From positions 1,991,501 through 2,055,500 of the forward strand of contig NC_091018.1 of assembly GCF_041296385.1 (NCBI RefSeq): DNA of 64,000 nucleotides, in the 5' to 3' direction. The notes beneath the pieces are model-generated. The model was not told the origin of the DNA. It did not search any database and saw only the letters and a program-made list of their open reading frames with translations. The DNA is from Aphelocoma coerulescens (Eukaryota; Chordata; Aves; Passeriformes; Corvidae). Below are positions 47,801 to 61,580 of this stretch, piece by piece; position 1 is the first letter of the stretch, and each line of letters starts with the position of its first letter. Made by a program: the position numbers and the translations under genes.

Positions 47801-50800
47801 AATTGGTACCAGAGAACCAGGAGGCTGAGTCAAACTCTCTGGTTTGAATTTGATGGTTTATAGCTTGTTTTTGAAGCTGTTGGAATTTTTGTGGTGTTCT
47901 GTTGGTTTGTGTGTGTTTATACTTCTCCCTGTACTGAGAATGGTTTCTGTTCCCTCTCAGTGTTTCCTGTCATTCTGAACTGTATCACTTTCCTCACGCT
48001 TTTGAAACTTAAAGGATTTCTGAAAATCCTTCATTCACTGAGATCAAAAGCTTCTGTAAACCTGGGTAAGTCAGCTGCACTGGAGCTGTTTGAGGTTGAC
48101 AATCTACCTCCCAAATCTCTTTCTTGCCTAAAGTGTCTGAGCCAGTGATTTAAGCAATGTTACAAATTTGATCAGTGTTCTTACTTTGCACCTAGGTCTT
48201 ACCCCTGCTGTTTTACCCTTGATTCAGTTCTCCTCTGACCAATTCTTCTTAAGAAGTAGTGGCTGTTTTCTGATCCCACTGAGCCCAAGTGGTTTGAAAT
48301 TCACTTTTTTTTTTTTTTGAGAGAGTGATTTCTCCATGTTTAAATAGAAGTCATCATGAAGAAGGCAGTAGTGCTTTAACAGGGACTGAGCTGAATATAT
48401 TTCCTTCTGAGCTCAATAGCTTGTGCTCTTTAATTTCACTTGGAGCTATGAGTACGAGAACTGTTACAAAAAAACGAGTTCCAAAGTCTTATGTGACCCT
48501 GAAACATAGTTCTTTTTCAAAAACAGTGGCTTTAGGTGGGTAGGATTGTTTGGAAAATGAATTGCAGATCTTCCCAATGTTGAGATGTTCCCAATTTGGA
48601 TGTCCCTCTTATTTTAAGTGGTCTCTTGGGCTTCTATCTTCTGTTTTACAGGTAGATGAGGAACTGCTCCAAATGGTTTCTTTTCAAATATGACCTTTTG
48701 TGGCTGGACTATATCTATCACAAACCAATATGATGATGTAGCCGAGATAGAGCACTGGGTTGTGCTGCTGTGCCAGCACTGTTCCTGGACTCCAAGATCT
48801 GCCCACAGCTAGAGCCTGGTTGCACACTCTGCCATGGAGGAAGTTCAGGGAAGACAAGCTTTCATTTGTGAAGCAAACAGAAAATCCTGTATGTTCATTT
48901 CAGCTGTTCCTGTAAGAGCAAAATAATCCCAGAAAATCGAAGAGGAATCAGAGGAGGCATCCTACTGCTTGCCCACTTCATGCCTATCACTCAATTTGTG
49001 TGAGGAGAGAAATAATATATGAAGAGTGTCTCCTCTGAAAAATATTTATGACATGCTCATTCCTGCTTGTTTCCTTGCTTTATTTCATTTTGTTGTTGAA
49101 AGAAAAGGCTGACATGTTCCTCTGTGGCTGATGTCTTTAGGAATATTCAGGGTAGTCCCACTGATTAAGATTTTCGTATTAATACCAAAAGTAATCAGCC
49201 TGAAATTGCAAAAAGAAACCCACCCTTTCTGTTTTGGCAATAAAAATGCAGAATAAACAACTTCTACCCATCTTAAGTGCATGATGGGTTAATCACTCAT
49301 GAAGTAATCATTATCTTGCAAACACGACTTACAGCTCAGGGGAAATAAAAAATAAAACAAATACCATGCTGTTATTTTTCTTTATTATTGGAAGACATTC
49401 CGTGGTGTCAGTGCATGCAGAGAATGTTGGACAAGTGTTTAAAGAGATTAAGCTACTGTTTGGGAAGGATTTTCAGAGAAAACTGGAAAGCTATTACGCA
49501 GTGTGCTACTTCATGTTTTAGAAGGTTATAAAAACTTAGAGAATAGGTAACAAGACTGAATAAACAAATGCCTGCTGAACCCTGGGGGTGTTGGCTTAAA
49601 TAAGAGAGACATAAGCTTTTAATTTTTAATACAAGTAACATTTCTTTTAAGTACCACTTTTTGTGACATAACAACTGCAGATCATAGAAAAATATGGCTG
49701 AAGGAAGCCTTTTCAGCTTTTTCTTCAGTTTATTGCTCACCCATAAGAAAGGATCAACTAAACTATTTTTGATTAATATTTACACTGTTTTCTAAATATC
49801 CTTTTTTAGCACTGTTGTCCCATGTTGCTCCCCCCTTTTTTTTCTCTTTTAAATTAAACTCTAAACCAGTTGACTGTACCAGGTTACAAACACATGATGG
49901 TTTGGAAATAAAAAGGGAAATTCATGAGAACCTTAGAGAATTTTACATGGTAAGTTGTGTATAGAGTAAGAGTTTGACTTTTTAAACTCTGGCTCAAGGG
50001 GTATTTATGGAGAAGAAGAAACAACTGCTAGAAATGTCTAAATTTTTATGCTTAACAATCTTTTGCTACAAACAAATGAACATTTCTAGCTGTGTGTAGC
50101 ATGTCTTTGAAAAGGACCAGTCACTGAAATAGTTTTACAAAATGAGTCTTTGATCTTAGAAGGGAATAGGAATTGTGGACAAGCCCATTATTCTTTTAGT
50201 ATCTCTCCCCACTTCCACACCTCCTCCCCAGTCAAATCCATTTGGAAAACAGGTGAAATTAGTGGAGCTTGATAAAATTGGAGAATTGTCTTAAGAAAAT
50301 CCAGTCTCTGCCCACCATTTGGGGCCTGTATGAGGAGCCAGGTGATGGGCACAGCAGAAACAAAGCCACAGAAGATCAGTGGAGATATGAGCAGAAGGTG
50401 AGGGCAGTTCTGTGGGAATGGGACTCAGTAATGTTTGGCTTAAAGACTATGTCCTATTGTACTGAAATGGGCTCTGGGAGTGTCTGAAAAACATCACTAA
50501 TGTGAGGAATAAAACAACAGAGCAATGCTGCTTGAAGGCCACTTTAAATACTTGCCTCTGAAAGCAAAATGTCTGTCAATCTTGGCATTAAAATCGGGCA
50601 TCTCCTCTCTGATGGGGTTTCTACGATTGTTAGCAATCACACTGTGATGACTTGTATCCATCAGCACTGGGGGAGTTAAATCAGGGGCAGTGGGCACTGG
50701 TAAGAGCCCTGGAGGGAGCCCCAGGTCAGTGCCAGTTTGTTACAGTATTAGAGAGTGTCATGTTGGGTGTGCTTTTATGTCAGAAAGAGTCTCAGAGTTA

Positions 50801-52100
50801 AGCAGGATAACATTACTGTGTCAGGATAGTGGGACAATAAATGCATAACAGCTGTTATTAGACACTCTAAGTACAAAATAAATCTGTTTCCAAGAACACC
50901 ATTGTGAATGAGAAAAGGAGAGGGAGAATTATCCCTTGCTGGTAGCTGTTAGCATAGTGGGGTAAGCTGCTTTCCTCCTTCTTTCTGTTTCTCAGGAGTT
51001 CTCCAGAAAAGGGACTCTAACACAGAGGTTGTTAGCTTGGCAGGAAAAGTCAGGTGTCCAATTTTTGTTAAGCTTGTTTTCACTCATGATTCACTACACT
51101 GCATTTACGGCCAATAAACTGGTCCTTATGGCAGATTTGCACAGTATTTGCTCTGGATAAAAATGCTGGTTTTGCCCAATGTTTTGGAACCTCCAGAAAA
51201 CTGGAGGCAAAAGGGCTCCCAAGCTATTTATATGCCTCTGTTGGTCTATTTGTGATTTTTATTACTTTTTAATTGATATCTGTACATTTCAATATTTAGC
51301 TACTGCACTGTTGCTCTTTATCCATTGCTCTCTCTTGTTTCCAGAATCTGGATGTATGAACTTGCAGTAAACCTTTTAAGTGATTACCCTGGGAAGAACA
51401 GTGAGTTCCATGTGAAAAAGCACTAAAATCAGTTCATGTGATGCACACTTTTGGGTTCCCACTTCCCACAGGAACACATCAGAAGACAAAGTATGTTATT
51501 AAGTTAACCAAGCTCAAGTTTGTCTTACAATTTTTCCATTCATTCAAATGGGACATGAATATTTTGTTTCCTAATCAGCACAATTACCCTGGAGCTCATG
51601 TTGCAGTGTGTCACCACAATGACAGCTCCCCCTGAATGGCAACTCATATCTGTAGTGAAAAATGACAGGATTTGTAAACCCAGGTTGTTTAAAGAAGACT
51701 CAGTTCTTGAGTGACTATTTCACAGTTAATCATTGCTGCATTTTTCAGAACACCTTGAATATACCTATTTCAGAACGGATCAATCTGGTCTGCTGAAAGG
51801 GACTTTAATGGTGCATAACAGAATATTCCGTTTCAGCACCTACTAACAGAATATTGTTGCTGGTAATTAGAGGATTCTCAGAGACATTCTACACACTGGA
51901 AAACGTGATCTAGGAAAAACACCAATAGTGATGGGTGGCAGAGTCTGTAATGCTCACCTTGGTGGCAAACTTTTATCATGCCTTTTGTTGCCACTTGGGC
52001 AGTTACTGTCACCACCCTCTTCCTAACAGAGGCCTTAGTGTTTTATGTAGCAGAAGCCACCACTTGTCTCCCTGAATGTGCATTTGCATGGAGCTCTGTT

Positions 52101-52138
52101 ATGTATGTATATATTTATATTTATATATCTATATAAAA
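52101..52138. repeat. AT-rich TATA/TATG simple sequence
   Basis: An imperfect alternation of tatg, tata and ttta units about 40 bases long. It is low-complexity sequence without other signals. Confidence 0.8.
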
Positions 52139-55100
52139 TTCCATTTATTCTTAGATTTCTTTAATGGCATCTGGCTTAAAAAAAGGGGAAATGAGTATTT
52201 TACACTCAAGAGCATGGGAAAGGAGTCTTGGGCTGAAGGCTGAGTGGGAAGCTCTCCTGTGGTTTTCATGCTCATGAATGCAGCCAGAAATCTGAATATA
52301 AGTCACTGTAAGGTTTGGTAAGTATTTTAAACACAACTTTTGGGAGTTCAGTTTGTATCAGCAATACATGGACTGTATGAATTTCAGATCTTGTGACAAG
52401 GGATCGACTCAGCAGTGTTTGGATGGCACCAAGCACAGGCCTCTGTTTGTACTTGCAGACCAGGGAAAATACTGCAAAATGTGTATCTAATGCTAAGAAT
52501 AATATGATCCCTTCTCCCAAAATGAGAAAAATAACTGCCAACATCATAAGTGCTTCTGAACACTTCCAAAATGTTCAGAAAATCTGCAAATTGTCAGAAA
52601 ATTTTAAGGTGTATTATGGCAGAAATCTTGACGTAAGTGTGCTGCAGACATCAAAAAGACTAATGCTGGTGTCATGTTGATTTCATTTTCCTTTTGTTGT
52701 ATAAATATACACATAGTGCTTTAAAAATATTGGAGGTGATCTGCAGTGGTTCATAAAACCTTGCTGGTTTGCAAATCACTAAGATATTTTAACTGCATTG
52801 CCTGGTTCTGAGTTAGTGTCTGCAGGCATCTTGCATTATATTATACCTTGGAATTGCATCTGAAAGTTGTGGATCTGCAACATTGATCCAGAAACTTGGT
52901 ATTTCAGCTTGAAGGAAAAGAGCAACTTCTGTGTGGGGTCTGTGGTGTGAAATTCTGCTCGTGGTAACTTCAACAGCTTCTCCTTTGTTCAAAAAATGCT
53001 GATGGTTTTGTCTTTCCACTGCACTTCAGTGGAAGGAGCTATTTTAGGCTCTTTACTTTCAGCTTTTCTTCTGAGATTCTTCTCTAGTGAATCGTGCCAC
53101 ATCTTTTTGGTACCAAAACGCAGAGACTTTGAAAGAAGCACTGCTTCCTAGTGCATACATTTATACATTTTATTCACTATATATAGACATTCATGGTTGG
53201 TCAATATTTGATATGTTGGCAGTTGAAGAAGGTTTCTCTGGAAAGGATGACTGAAACTGGTGATGATTTTGAATTTCAAGTAATTAAATGATATTAAAAT
53301 AATTTAACAAACATTAAATAATCTTAACGAATAAAAAAAAAAATTCTAGTGTTCAGCAGTTAATGACCAAGAAAATTTGTTTTCAGCAGTTTAAGGGCAT
53401 TTAAAATATTTCAACATTTTACAGTGTTAATGCTTTAATTATATTACTTAGGATAATAATAGGACATTTAACTTGCACTTCTGTTCCTTGCTTGCCTATA
53501 AGATTTCCCCCAGACATTTGGAATGGGACAGCTGAGTGTACCTAATTATCATTCTCAAGATCCAGTAACTCGTTTTTTCCCCCACCCCCATACTATATTT
53601 ACCTTTCATGTGGTGGGTTATAAAAACTCTTACTCTGAGGGCTCACTAATCCCTGCTTTAGCAGGCTGGGTTCAAAATGTTCTGCAGTCACAGATAGTCT
53701 TGCCTGGGCGTTTTACATAAAGCAAAGCCAAGTTTATGTAACAGAAACAGAATATGAGACGTATGGCAAATAGTATTTGTGATCCTTCTGCTCCCAAACT
53801 CTGCTACCTGAAACTTGGTTCGTTGTGTTTTGTTTCTTTTTGTGCTCCCTAAGGAAGGTTTCTCCTGTGTCCTGGCATAGCTGGTCACACGTAGAGGGAC
53901 CTGTGTGTGCTGAGTCCAGCAGTTATTAGAACCACTTTAAAGCATTTCTTAGCATTGCTGACATGATGAGAGTAGATGACAAAACGTGCAGTGAAATACT
54001 GTACCTTCAGAGAAATGTAAAGTTGGTGTCATGTAACACTTGTTTGATGATAGATAAGCGAATGTAATTGCCCGGAATAAATGTCATCACCTGCATGAAG
54101 ATAAATAGCTTTTCCTGCACTAGCATGCTTTTGCACATAAAATGCTGCCATTTTACCAGTTGTCCCCGTTATTTTGCCAAATAAATTTTTAATGGCCATA
54201 AAAGAAAAGTGTGATACGTGTACTTAAGTGTTACAGTGTTAACAGAGGGCACTGCTGTGGTTCTATATAACTGAAATCAATGACATTGTTACCTGAAAAG
54301 TTGTTTTGTAGCACTGTTACTTGACAGAAATGTTGTTTATTTCCATTTCCTGACATATCTAAAAGTCAAAATGTGTGGAATCAGATGCACATGCATCTTT
54401 AGCACGTGGGTGGCTGGAATTTTATGCTCTCAATGCTACCTTTTGCCATAAATACCTGAAATGGAGATCTGAGGTGTTATCCTGCCAGACTGGGACATGA
54501 GGCTGTCACCTGGAAGGGTGGCAATGTGTGAGGGGAAATGTCAGCTCATTCTGTCCTGATAACAGCACTGCCAGGGCACAAGGATTTGCCAGGAGAAAAG
54601 TGTCTATAGCACATTGATGGTATAGAAGAAAGGTCAAAGAGTATTATCAAAAGAGTTAAAAAAGAGCAGTTTCAGAGGGTTTTTTACTATGAATTGGAAA
54701 GTATTTCCTCTCATGCACATGTACAGGGGATAAAGTGAAGATATATATTGTAAATATGAAAATTGCTAAGAATTCTGGGCTAAGATGAGTTAACTGCCAG
54801 GCAACTACTTTGCATCATTTTTGCTAATCTGATTTGGGGTCCAAAACCAGTTGTCTGAAATTTCTAACACAGATATAGTGAATGTCTGCATTTCATCTGA
54901 CACACTGATATCCCAGACTTAATGAAAGCAGCATTTCTAACACTTCAGTGAACAAACCCAATATGTATTCAGATGAAGAATTAAATTACTTTCATTTTTG
55001 CTAAGTACTAGCTTTCCTGGACATGTTTGGACAGCTCCTTACTCATGTTACTCCTATTTTGTGGAGAAATGGTTCTCGTTTTGCTTTTGTAGCTAATAGT

Positions 55101-56190
55101 AATTTAACAGGTAATAGTTGGTGGCATTGGAAAATGGATTTTTTTTTCTCTAGGTCTCTTACTGTAACTTTTCCCCTGTGAAACTCCAGGAAAAACATAA
55201 TTTCTCTTTTAGTGTCTTATGGAAATATCTGGATGTGGGACACACTGTGTTTGGTAATCACAGGAGTGGGTCCAGCACAAGGGCAGCAGTTTATTCCTCC
55301 ATGTGATTATCCCCAGTTTATGCCAGTAAATAAGTAATGCAGTTTTTGGTGAGCACTAATGAGAGCAGTGGCAGCTGCACACTGTGTCCCGTGGTGCTGG
55401 GTCGCTGCCAGGCTGTGGGGGTGTGGTGTCAAGGCCTCACTGCAGATGTTGTTTCAGATGACTTCAATCCTCACAACGGGCACATCCCCAGAGGCATTAC
55501 GGAGGTCTTCTCAAATGAGTTAAATCAGCTTCTGTAGAAATCTCAAGGGGCTGGGTGGCACTTTCTGGGCAGTCAGGCTTGGGAAACTTTTCCCTGCCTG
55601 CACAGCACTGATTGTCCTGTATAAACATGTCAGGAGTGCCCTCAGCAGGGCCTGATTCTATGTGATAAGGAACAGAGAACTCACTTGGTTTTTCAGCTGC
55701 ATATGCTTTTTAATTTCCCCCATAAGGAGATCTGGGTGAATGTGCTTTCACACAGCTCATTGGATTACAGCCCAAACTGTGTTTTAATATTTGTGTTCCT
55801 GTAGCTGAAGGGGTCATCACTGATGTACTGGGACCCAGTAAGCACTCCAGTTAATGATGCAGAGCTTTCTGGCTTGGCTGGAAAGAGATGTTCCTATTCT
55901 TGCAGGAATACAATTCCACTGCCTGGCCGCTGATAGTCAGTAGAACATTGCCACCCTTTGGCCACAAAGCAAAGGCACACGGGGAGAGAAGCACATTATG
56001 CGAGTTGGGGATGCTGCACAAAACTATTTAAGAGTATATTAATTTGTAATGTAACTGCTCAGCAATGGGAGCCCAGTTGGGTGGAGGTTGTTGGCATGAT
56101 TTCCTTTGCCTTAGTGCACTTCATACCACGGTGATGTGTTTAGAGAGAATATATTATGCTACGTACTAATTATGTTTTCCTGAGAACTGA

Positions 56191-56203
56191 ATTGCATATG
56201 CAT
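56191..56203. promoter_or_regulatory. Near-perfect palindromic POU (MORE-type) site
   Basis: The string attgcatatgcat differs by one base from the palindromic octamer-related element ATGCATATGCAT on which POU factors bind as homodimers. It lies in a repeat-free AT-rich segment (56030-56350) with other homeodomain-like cores such as ccaattaatc at about 56269-56278. Function is inferred from motif only. Confidence 0.35.
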
Positions 56204-56805
56204 TGTGAAGATAGGATGAAGGCTACCATGGTTACCATTGTGCACCCAGGAACTTATTTTATACAGTGCCAATTAATCTGAGGTAATGCTTGAGAGAGAA
56301 GAACATTGAATAAGAAATGCTAATGTCTCAGCTGAAAAGATGGAAATTAGATAGAAAAGCACTGCTTTTATTGAAAATTATATGTCAGGGTCAGCATTTA
56401 TAAATGAATCCACCTGTAAGACTAAAACCAACAGCTCTGCTTTACATTAAAAACCCTGTATCTCCCTAGGCCTAATTGACACACAGGACACTGCTGCTTT
56501 ATCAAGGATATTCTCTCAATAGGAGTTTTTCCCTTCTCATGATTTTTAGCAGCATATTCCTGCAGTTGAGACTATAATTGGGGATTATTGCTATGTCAGA
56601 AAGAGAGTGCATTTGCAGGATGCAAACACATCTAAACCTTATGCAGGTTACAGTTGCTTGGAACAAATCTTGTGCTTTTGGCCAAAGGCTTCCAGATGCT
56701 GGGGACTGGGCGTGGCACAGCTCTGACTCCTCCCTGCCCCTGGCAGCTCCTCTGGCTCTGGGGGTGTTGCTGATGTGGCTTTCAGTCACCTCTGTCGCGT
56801 GTGCA

Positions 56806-57395
56806 CGGCCGGGGTTTGGTGGCGAGGGGGATACGGGGGTGGCTTCTGCGGGAAGCTGCTGGAAGCTTCCCCAACAAGAAGCTTCTGGGGAGCAGAGCCA
56901 AGGCTGCAGCGTGGAGCTGCTGCTGGATAAGGCTGAACCCATCCGTGACCGTGGCAGCACCTGTGGGCTGGTGTGGGTATCCAGGGGCAAAGCCTCTGCC
57001 CAGGAGCAGCTGCAGCCAGGGAAGGGAGGGGTGAGAACACGGGAGAAACAGCCCTGCAGAGCCCAGGGCGGTGCAGAAGGAGGGGCAGGAGCTGCTCCAG
57101 GCTCCGGAGCAGAGGTTCCCCTGCAGCCCCTGGTCCAGCCCATGCAGAGGCAGCTGGGATCCACCTGCAGCCCCTGGAGGAGCCTGCATTGAGCCAGGGG
57201 GATTCCTGAAAAAAGCTCTGTCCCCATGGGAAGCCCACACTGGAGCAGGCTTGCTGGCAGGGTCTGTGGCTCTGTAGGGTACCCACACTGGAGCAGCCTG
57301 TTTCTGAAGGACTGCATCCCATGGAGAGGGACCCATGCTGGAGCAGTTTGGGAACAGCTGCAGCCCACGGAAAGGGCTCAGTATTGGAGCCGTCC
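56806..57395 (+). mobile_element. Avian endogenous-retrovirus LTR/leader-like fragment
   Basis: About 590 bp of GC-rich sequence stand out sharply from the AT-rich flanks. The order of blocks matches a repeat common in bird genomes and associated with endogenous retrovirus LTRs: a ggggtttggt start, a 'gaagctgctggaagcttcc' block, 'gagaaacagccctgcagag', 'aggagctgctccaggct', then repeated modules ending in actggagcag. Those modules are imperfect tandem units: the landmark falls at 57239, 57287, 57337 and 57383, spaced about 48 bp. The family's distal part is missing, and the sequence stops abruptly at an AT-rich junction near 57395. There are no gag, pol or env genes. Long antisense and sense frames here (up to 288 codons on the minus strand) are GC-driven artefacts. 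The exact family name is not assigned. Confidence 0.75.
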
Positions 57396-60300
57396 TTTTG
57401 ATCATTAATTTTTACCATGTTACAAAATGTGCATGACACTGAACGTTTAATCCTTAGAAGAAACCCTTCCATTCCTTTTGGTTCCCTACAGTGCACGACC
57501 AGTTGGATTGGAGTTACCTTGGCTGATGTTCCGCTGAGGCAGATGAGGGAATCCTGCTATTGTGCATTCTGCTAGCTGAGCAGCATCACATTCTGTGGGA
57601 CTGGCAATTTTTGGCAAAAGAGTAATGGTAACAAACAGCTGGGAGGCAGCAACTTCAGCTCCCACAGATGTCCCAGCAGTGAATAGCTGCTCGAGGCAGC
57701 AGCTTTGATATTTAAGTGATGGAATGTTTATCTTACCGGAAATTTAACTACTGAAATGCATTCGTACCTTTGTCCAAGTGTTACTCATTAAACATAGTCC
57801 ATTGGCTTATGTGACTTGTAAGTATATTGTTACTATCTTTCATTAAAAACTGATTTGCTGTGCATAGTAAAGCACGCCAATGAAAATAAAAGTAAAGCTT
57901 TTTCATCAAAATCCCTTGTTAAAAGAGAATATTTCTTCTTAGGAAATATTTAGTAGCCAAATATTTTGGAAAATGATCAGCTGCTGATTCAGATCCCATG
58001 TATTAAACTTTGTGTTGAACTAAAAAAGAGCTGCACAGATGTGTAACAAAGAATCAAGGGCATTTCTGCATCTCTGCTGAAGCAAGTTCACGTTTAATAA
58101 TCAAATTCTTGGCAGGAATATTTCTGCAACCTGTGTCAGTGGAGCATGTATGAGCTTAGAAAGGAAGTTTATATAATTATCTCATTATCTAATTTCAATA
58201 ATAAAATAATTGAGTTGCCTAAATGCCTATCAGTGGAAAACCAATGGAAATGGTGGATCTGGAGATGTCAATGGAAACCTTAACTTGTCGGTCTGATGGA
58301 ATCTGCCTGATCTCTGAACTACTCTCCTTCCTGGGTGAAATGTTTGCTTTCTATTAGTTTTTGTTAGGATACTAATAAAATGTTAGAATGAGTGATTTCA
58401 TTTTCTCATTATAAGCCCCCTTTTCAGGTCTCCCTTTGTCTCTGGCAGCAGCAAAGTTGACTTGTGAGGCCAACACTGCCCCTGCCCAGGTAAATAAACA
58501 CCTGAGGGCTCGAGGCAGGTCAGTGGCTGCCGTTGCTTGCAGGGCAGTTTTGGCAGGAGCAGATTTTGGATATGGATACATCAGGCAAGGTGGGTGAGGC
58601 ATTCTGAGAGCATCTGGTTCTCTGGATGGATGGACACACAGATGGAGGAGTTCTGAGTGACTGAACAGCACCGGGGTTATTCAGCAAGCTGGCACAAATT
58701 TGTTTCTCTGTGAGGAAGCCTGCAGTGGAGCTGGAGGCCATTCCAGCTGAAAACCTGGAACTGAGAGGATGGAAGGTGGTAGGGAAATACAAAGAACGCT
58801 ATATTAATGAATATTAATTTTAGAAGATTAGCTTTTAAATTAAAATCTTAAGATAAGTAGTTATAGAGGGAGTTTATACATTAGGAAGAAGTAGGACGTG
58901 GTATAAAAGCACCTTGCTTCATTTGCAATCCAAATGAAAACATGCAAAATGGTTTTTTGCAATTTTGGATACTCTTAGAAATTAGGACTCATCCTACAAG
59001 CAAAAATCATTACAATAGGACCAAAAAAAATAATTGTTTGCTTGACAGTAGCTGTCACAGGATAGTGTCTGCTAAATTATATTCAAATTGATGAAATGTA
59101 TTGATTATTTACCTGTTGAATAACACATGGCATTATCCTTGTGATGGAGGCTAACCATTGCTTCTAATGGCATTAGCTTATCCATCCTACCTCTTCTGGT
59201 TTCCCAGTTTATAAATTCCCTGATTTTTGGCAACTTTTGGTTTTGTACTTGGGCTGTATAATTTAGCATCATAAATAGCTGAGACTGGCAAGCAATGTGT
59301 AACTGATAATGTATCCAGCAGCTTCTTTTATGTTCTGGAGTAATTGTAAACAAGAATAAAACTGATTATTTCAGCAAACAGTCACAGAAATTGGTTTTAA
59401 TTTTAGATTTTTGCCTACAGCCAATAGAAAGAGGATGGTACTTTGCATTGGTTAATCTTTGCTGAGGATGGAAGGAGCCAAGAACTACCATAACTTCACT
59501 TACAAAGGATTCCCATGGATCTGTTGTGCAGCACATTGTGTGACTGTGGAAAAAGAGGTGGATTTGTGTGCAAGCTCATCCCCTCACTGCTGAGCACTTT
59601 GTGTATCCATTCTCCAGGAAAGATGCACTTTGTTGTCATGTTTGATTGTTAAGAGGTTTTATGAGGTTTCTTGAGGCTTAACTCCATTTGGAATGACTTC
59701 AAGGTTGTTCTGCCCTCAAGGCAGAAGCATCAAGGCTCTCCTGCTCTCACTGAAGCATGTGTAACGTCGAGCAAGTCAGTGCTGCCAGTGAACTCAATTC
59801 TTCAGTGTGCGAGGAAGGAGAGTCCCAGTGAGCAGAGCTTTGCTCATTTACTCCCTGCAGAGAAATGACATTTGTTCTCCACAGCATTTTCTCTTGAGAG
59901 GACCGGTTATTGGCTTATGTCACAAGCAGTCTACCATTCCTCAGTGATTTATTCCTCCAGGCATACACAGATCCCTTTCGATACTTGGTGATCCAAATTT
60001 CACTCTTATTGATTGTAGGAGTGTGTGGTGGCTGTGAGAACAGAAATTGTTCTTGAGTGTGTGTTAAAGTTCACCTGTTTTCTTTCTGGTGCAGTGCTGC
60101 CAGGTGTGGTGTGTGTATGTATAAACATACTTGTGCTTATAGGGGTGAAAGCCTTCAGTAGCCTTTTGTATTCATTAGCTGAACTAATTCTAGCCAGGCC
60201 TCTGCCACTGGTACAGAGCTGGTCAGGATAATCAGAATAGAAATAGATAATCAGAATGGCAAAAGTTCCCCTTTTTCCTTTACCTACTGCAGCTGGTTTG

Positions 60301-61121
60301 AGGGTAAGCACAGAGAGTATATGTAAATAACAGACAATATTATAGTAGCCTGTACATTGCTATCTGTATGCTAACTATTTTGTTGCTTTGAGGGTGATTA
60401 AAACAACCAAATTGGAGACAGAAAGCAAAAACTAAGAATGAGAAAGTGATGTTAAAATTTGATGGCAAGCATATGGGCATGCCCACATCCCTTACAGCCC
60501 TGTTAGGGGATTTCTCTGGTGACATTGCTCTGGTTGCACTCCTGGAATAAAACCAGCCTTTTCTCCTCTGAGTACAGTGTTAGTATTTCTGCTCTTTGTT
60601 CCTCTCTGAAGGAGCCATTTAGAGGTGAACTGGATAAGAAAGCAGTAAAAGAGTTCAATGCCATGGTAGCTGTTGTGGTGAGCAGACCTTGTTAGCTTGG
60701 CTTGGGCCAAGGATCACTTCAATGTCCAGGGCACACTCAGGGTGCCACGGTAACTGGGGCTCACCACTGGCTGGGACTGGCACTGGTGCTTCTGAGGCCA
60801 TTCTCTATTGCAATACAGTTTTTCCAGGCTTGAGCATGAGGGGGGAAATAAATAATTCAAAAATAATCAAAAAGAATGGGAAGGTCACCCACTGATGAAC
60901 TTAGTCCAGCCTTGACTCATTGTTTTTTTAGCCCTGCTAGTTAAATTTACTAAGGCAACAGTTCTGGTGCTTTACACAGTACATTAAACAGCTTAATCAT
61001 ACTGTCCTCTCTCACATTCATAAATTTAGCGTTTGTATTCCTCAAGCAGCTGTTTTCTTCTCTTGCTCTACTTTAGTTCTTCTTCAGAATACAAATTCCA
61101 TCTCATTTCCATTTTTTCCAG
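57396..61121. other. AT-rich stretch without a recognised gene
   Basis: No coding exon or transposon was recognised. A good TATA-box string (TATAAAAG at 58902-58909, preceded by gacgtgg) is the only promoter-like signal. No initiating ATG or exon downstream supports it. The sequence is otherwise ordinary AT-rich DNA. Confidence 0.45.
58902..58909 (+). promoter_or_regulatory. Isolated consensus TATA box
   Basis: TATAAAAG preceded by acgtgg, so an ACGTG core sits directly upstream. Transcription would be expected to begin near 58930-58935. No linked exon is seen, so it may be fortuitous in AT-rich DNA. Confidence 0.15.
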
Positions 61122-61372
61122 ACCTCAGACTTTAAAGTTTTGTTCTACTCTTTGGTTTTTAACCCTTTAGACCAAAATTTGAGTGGTTTGAGGACCACTT
61201 TTTTTATTTTTCAAATAAAATATTCCTTTGCTGTTAAATATTTCCCAGTATTCTTGATCATCCTTCTGGAAGGAGGGTCTTCTGGGACAGTATCTGAGAC
61301 AGAAGAGCTTGTTCGTCCTCTTGAATTTGACTTGATTGCTTTCATGCAGAACTAATTGCCATGTTTTCACAG
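61122..61372 (+). other. Candidate exon A of a plus-strand transcript
   Basis: It ends at a perfect nine-base donor CAG|GTAAGT (junction 61372/61373). A possible acceptor (catttccattttttccag) is at 61104-61121, although this could instead be an internal part of a first exon. An ATG at 61361-61363, in gcc-ATG-t context, lies twelve bases before the donor and would put the next exon in an open phase. A separate 71-codon frame (61140-61355) inside this segment ends before the donor and is not in that phase. Confidence 0.28.
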
Positions 61373-61580
61373 GTAAGTCCTCATTCTGGGTGCACCTCAG
61401 TTTTTACACATCAAAGAATAAAGCAGACTTCAGAGATGGAACTTTTAAGATGGAAATTAATAGGGTCTGTGCTTTGTCCTTCAGAAAACTTCAGACCTAA
61501 AGTATTCTGAATTTGGCAGTTGAAAATTTTGGTGATAGTGGCAGATACTGGTAACACCCCTTCCCCTTCTTCCCCCTTAG

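Larger units (their letters stand above)
44062..56805. other. Long AT-rich stretch, no recognised gene; possible conserved non-coding DNA
   Basis: No transposon was recognised in nearly 13 kb and no coding exon is convincing. Several segments (44640-45110, 49030-49360, 53930-54250, 56030-56350) have mixed, non-repetitive composition with dense homeodomain or POU-type cores, as seen in deeply conserved non-coding elements. Simple repeats are a CTCTG run at 44319-44340, a T14 run near 48305-48318 and a TATA-rich segment at 52101-52138. Conservation is inferred from appearance alone. Confidence 0.4.

Noticed and set aside
47961..48065. 105-bp segment between tccctctcag and a gtaagtcag donor
   Set aside because: Only one frame is open, the sequence is unremarkable and no adjacent exon was found. 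It is most likely chance.
56502..57496. Minus-strand frames of 288, 236 and 207 codons
   Set aside because: They overlap each other in different frames and are antisense to the GC-rich LTR-like fragment, so stop scarcity explains them.
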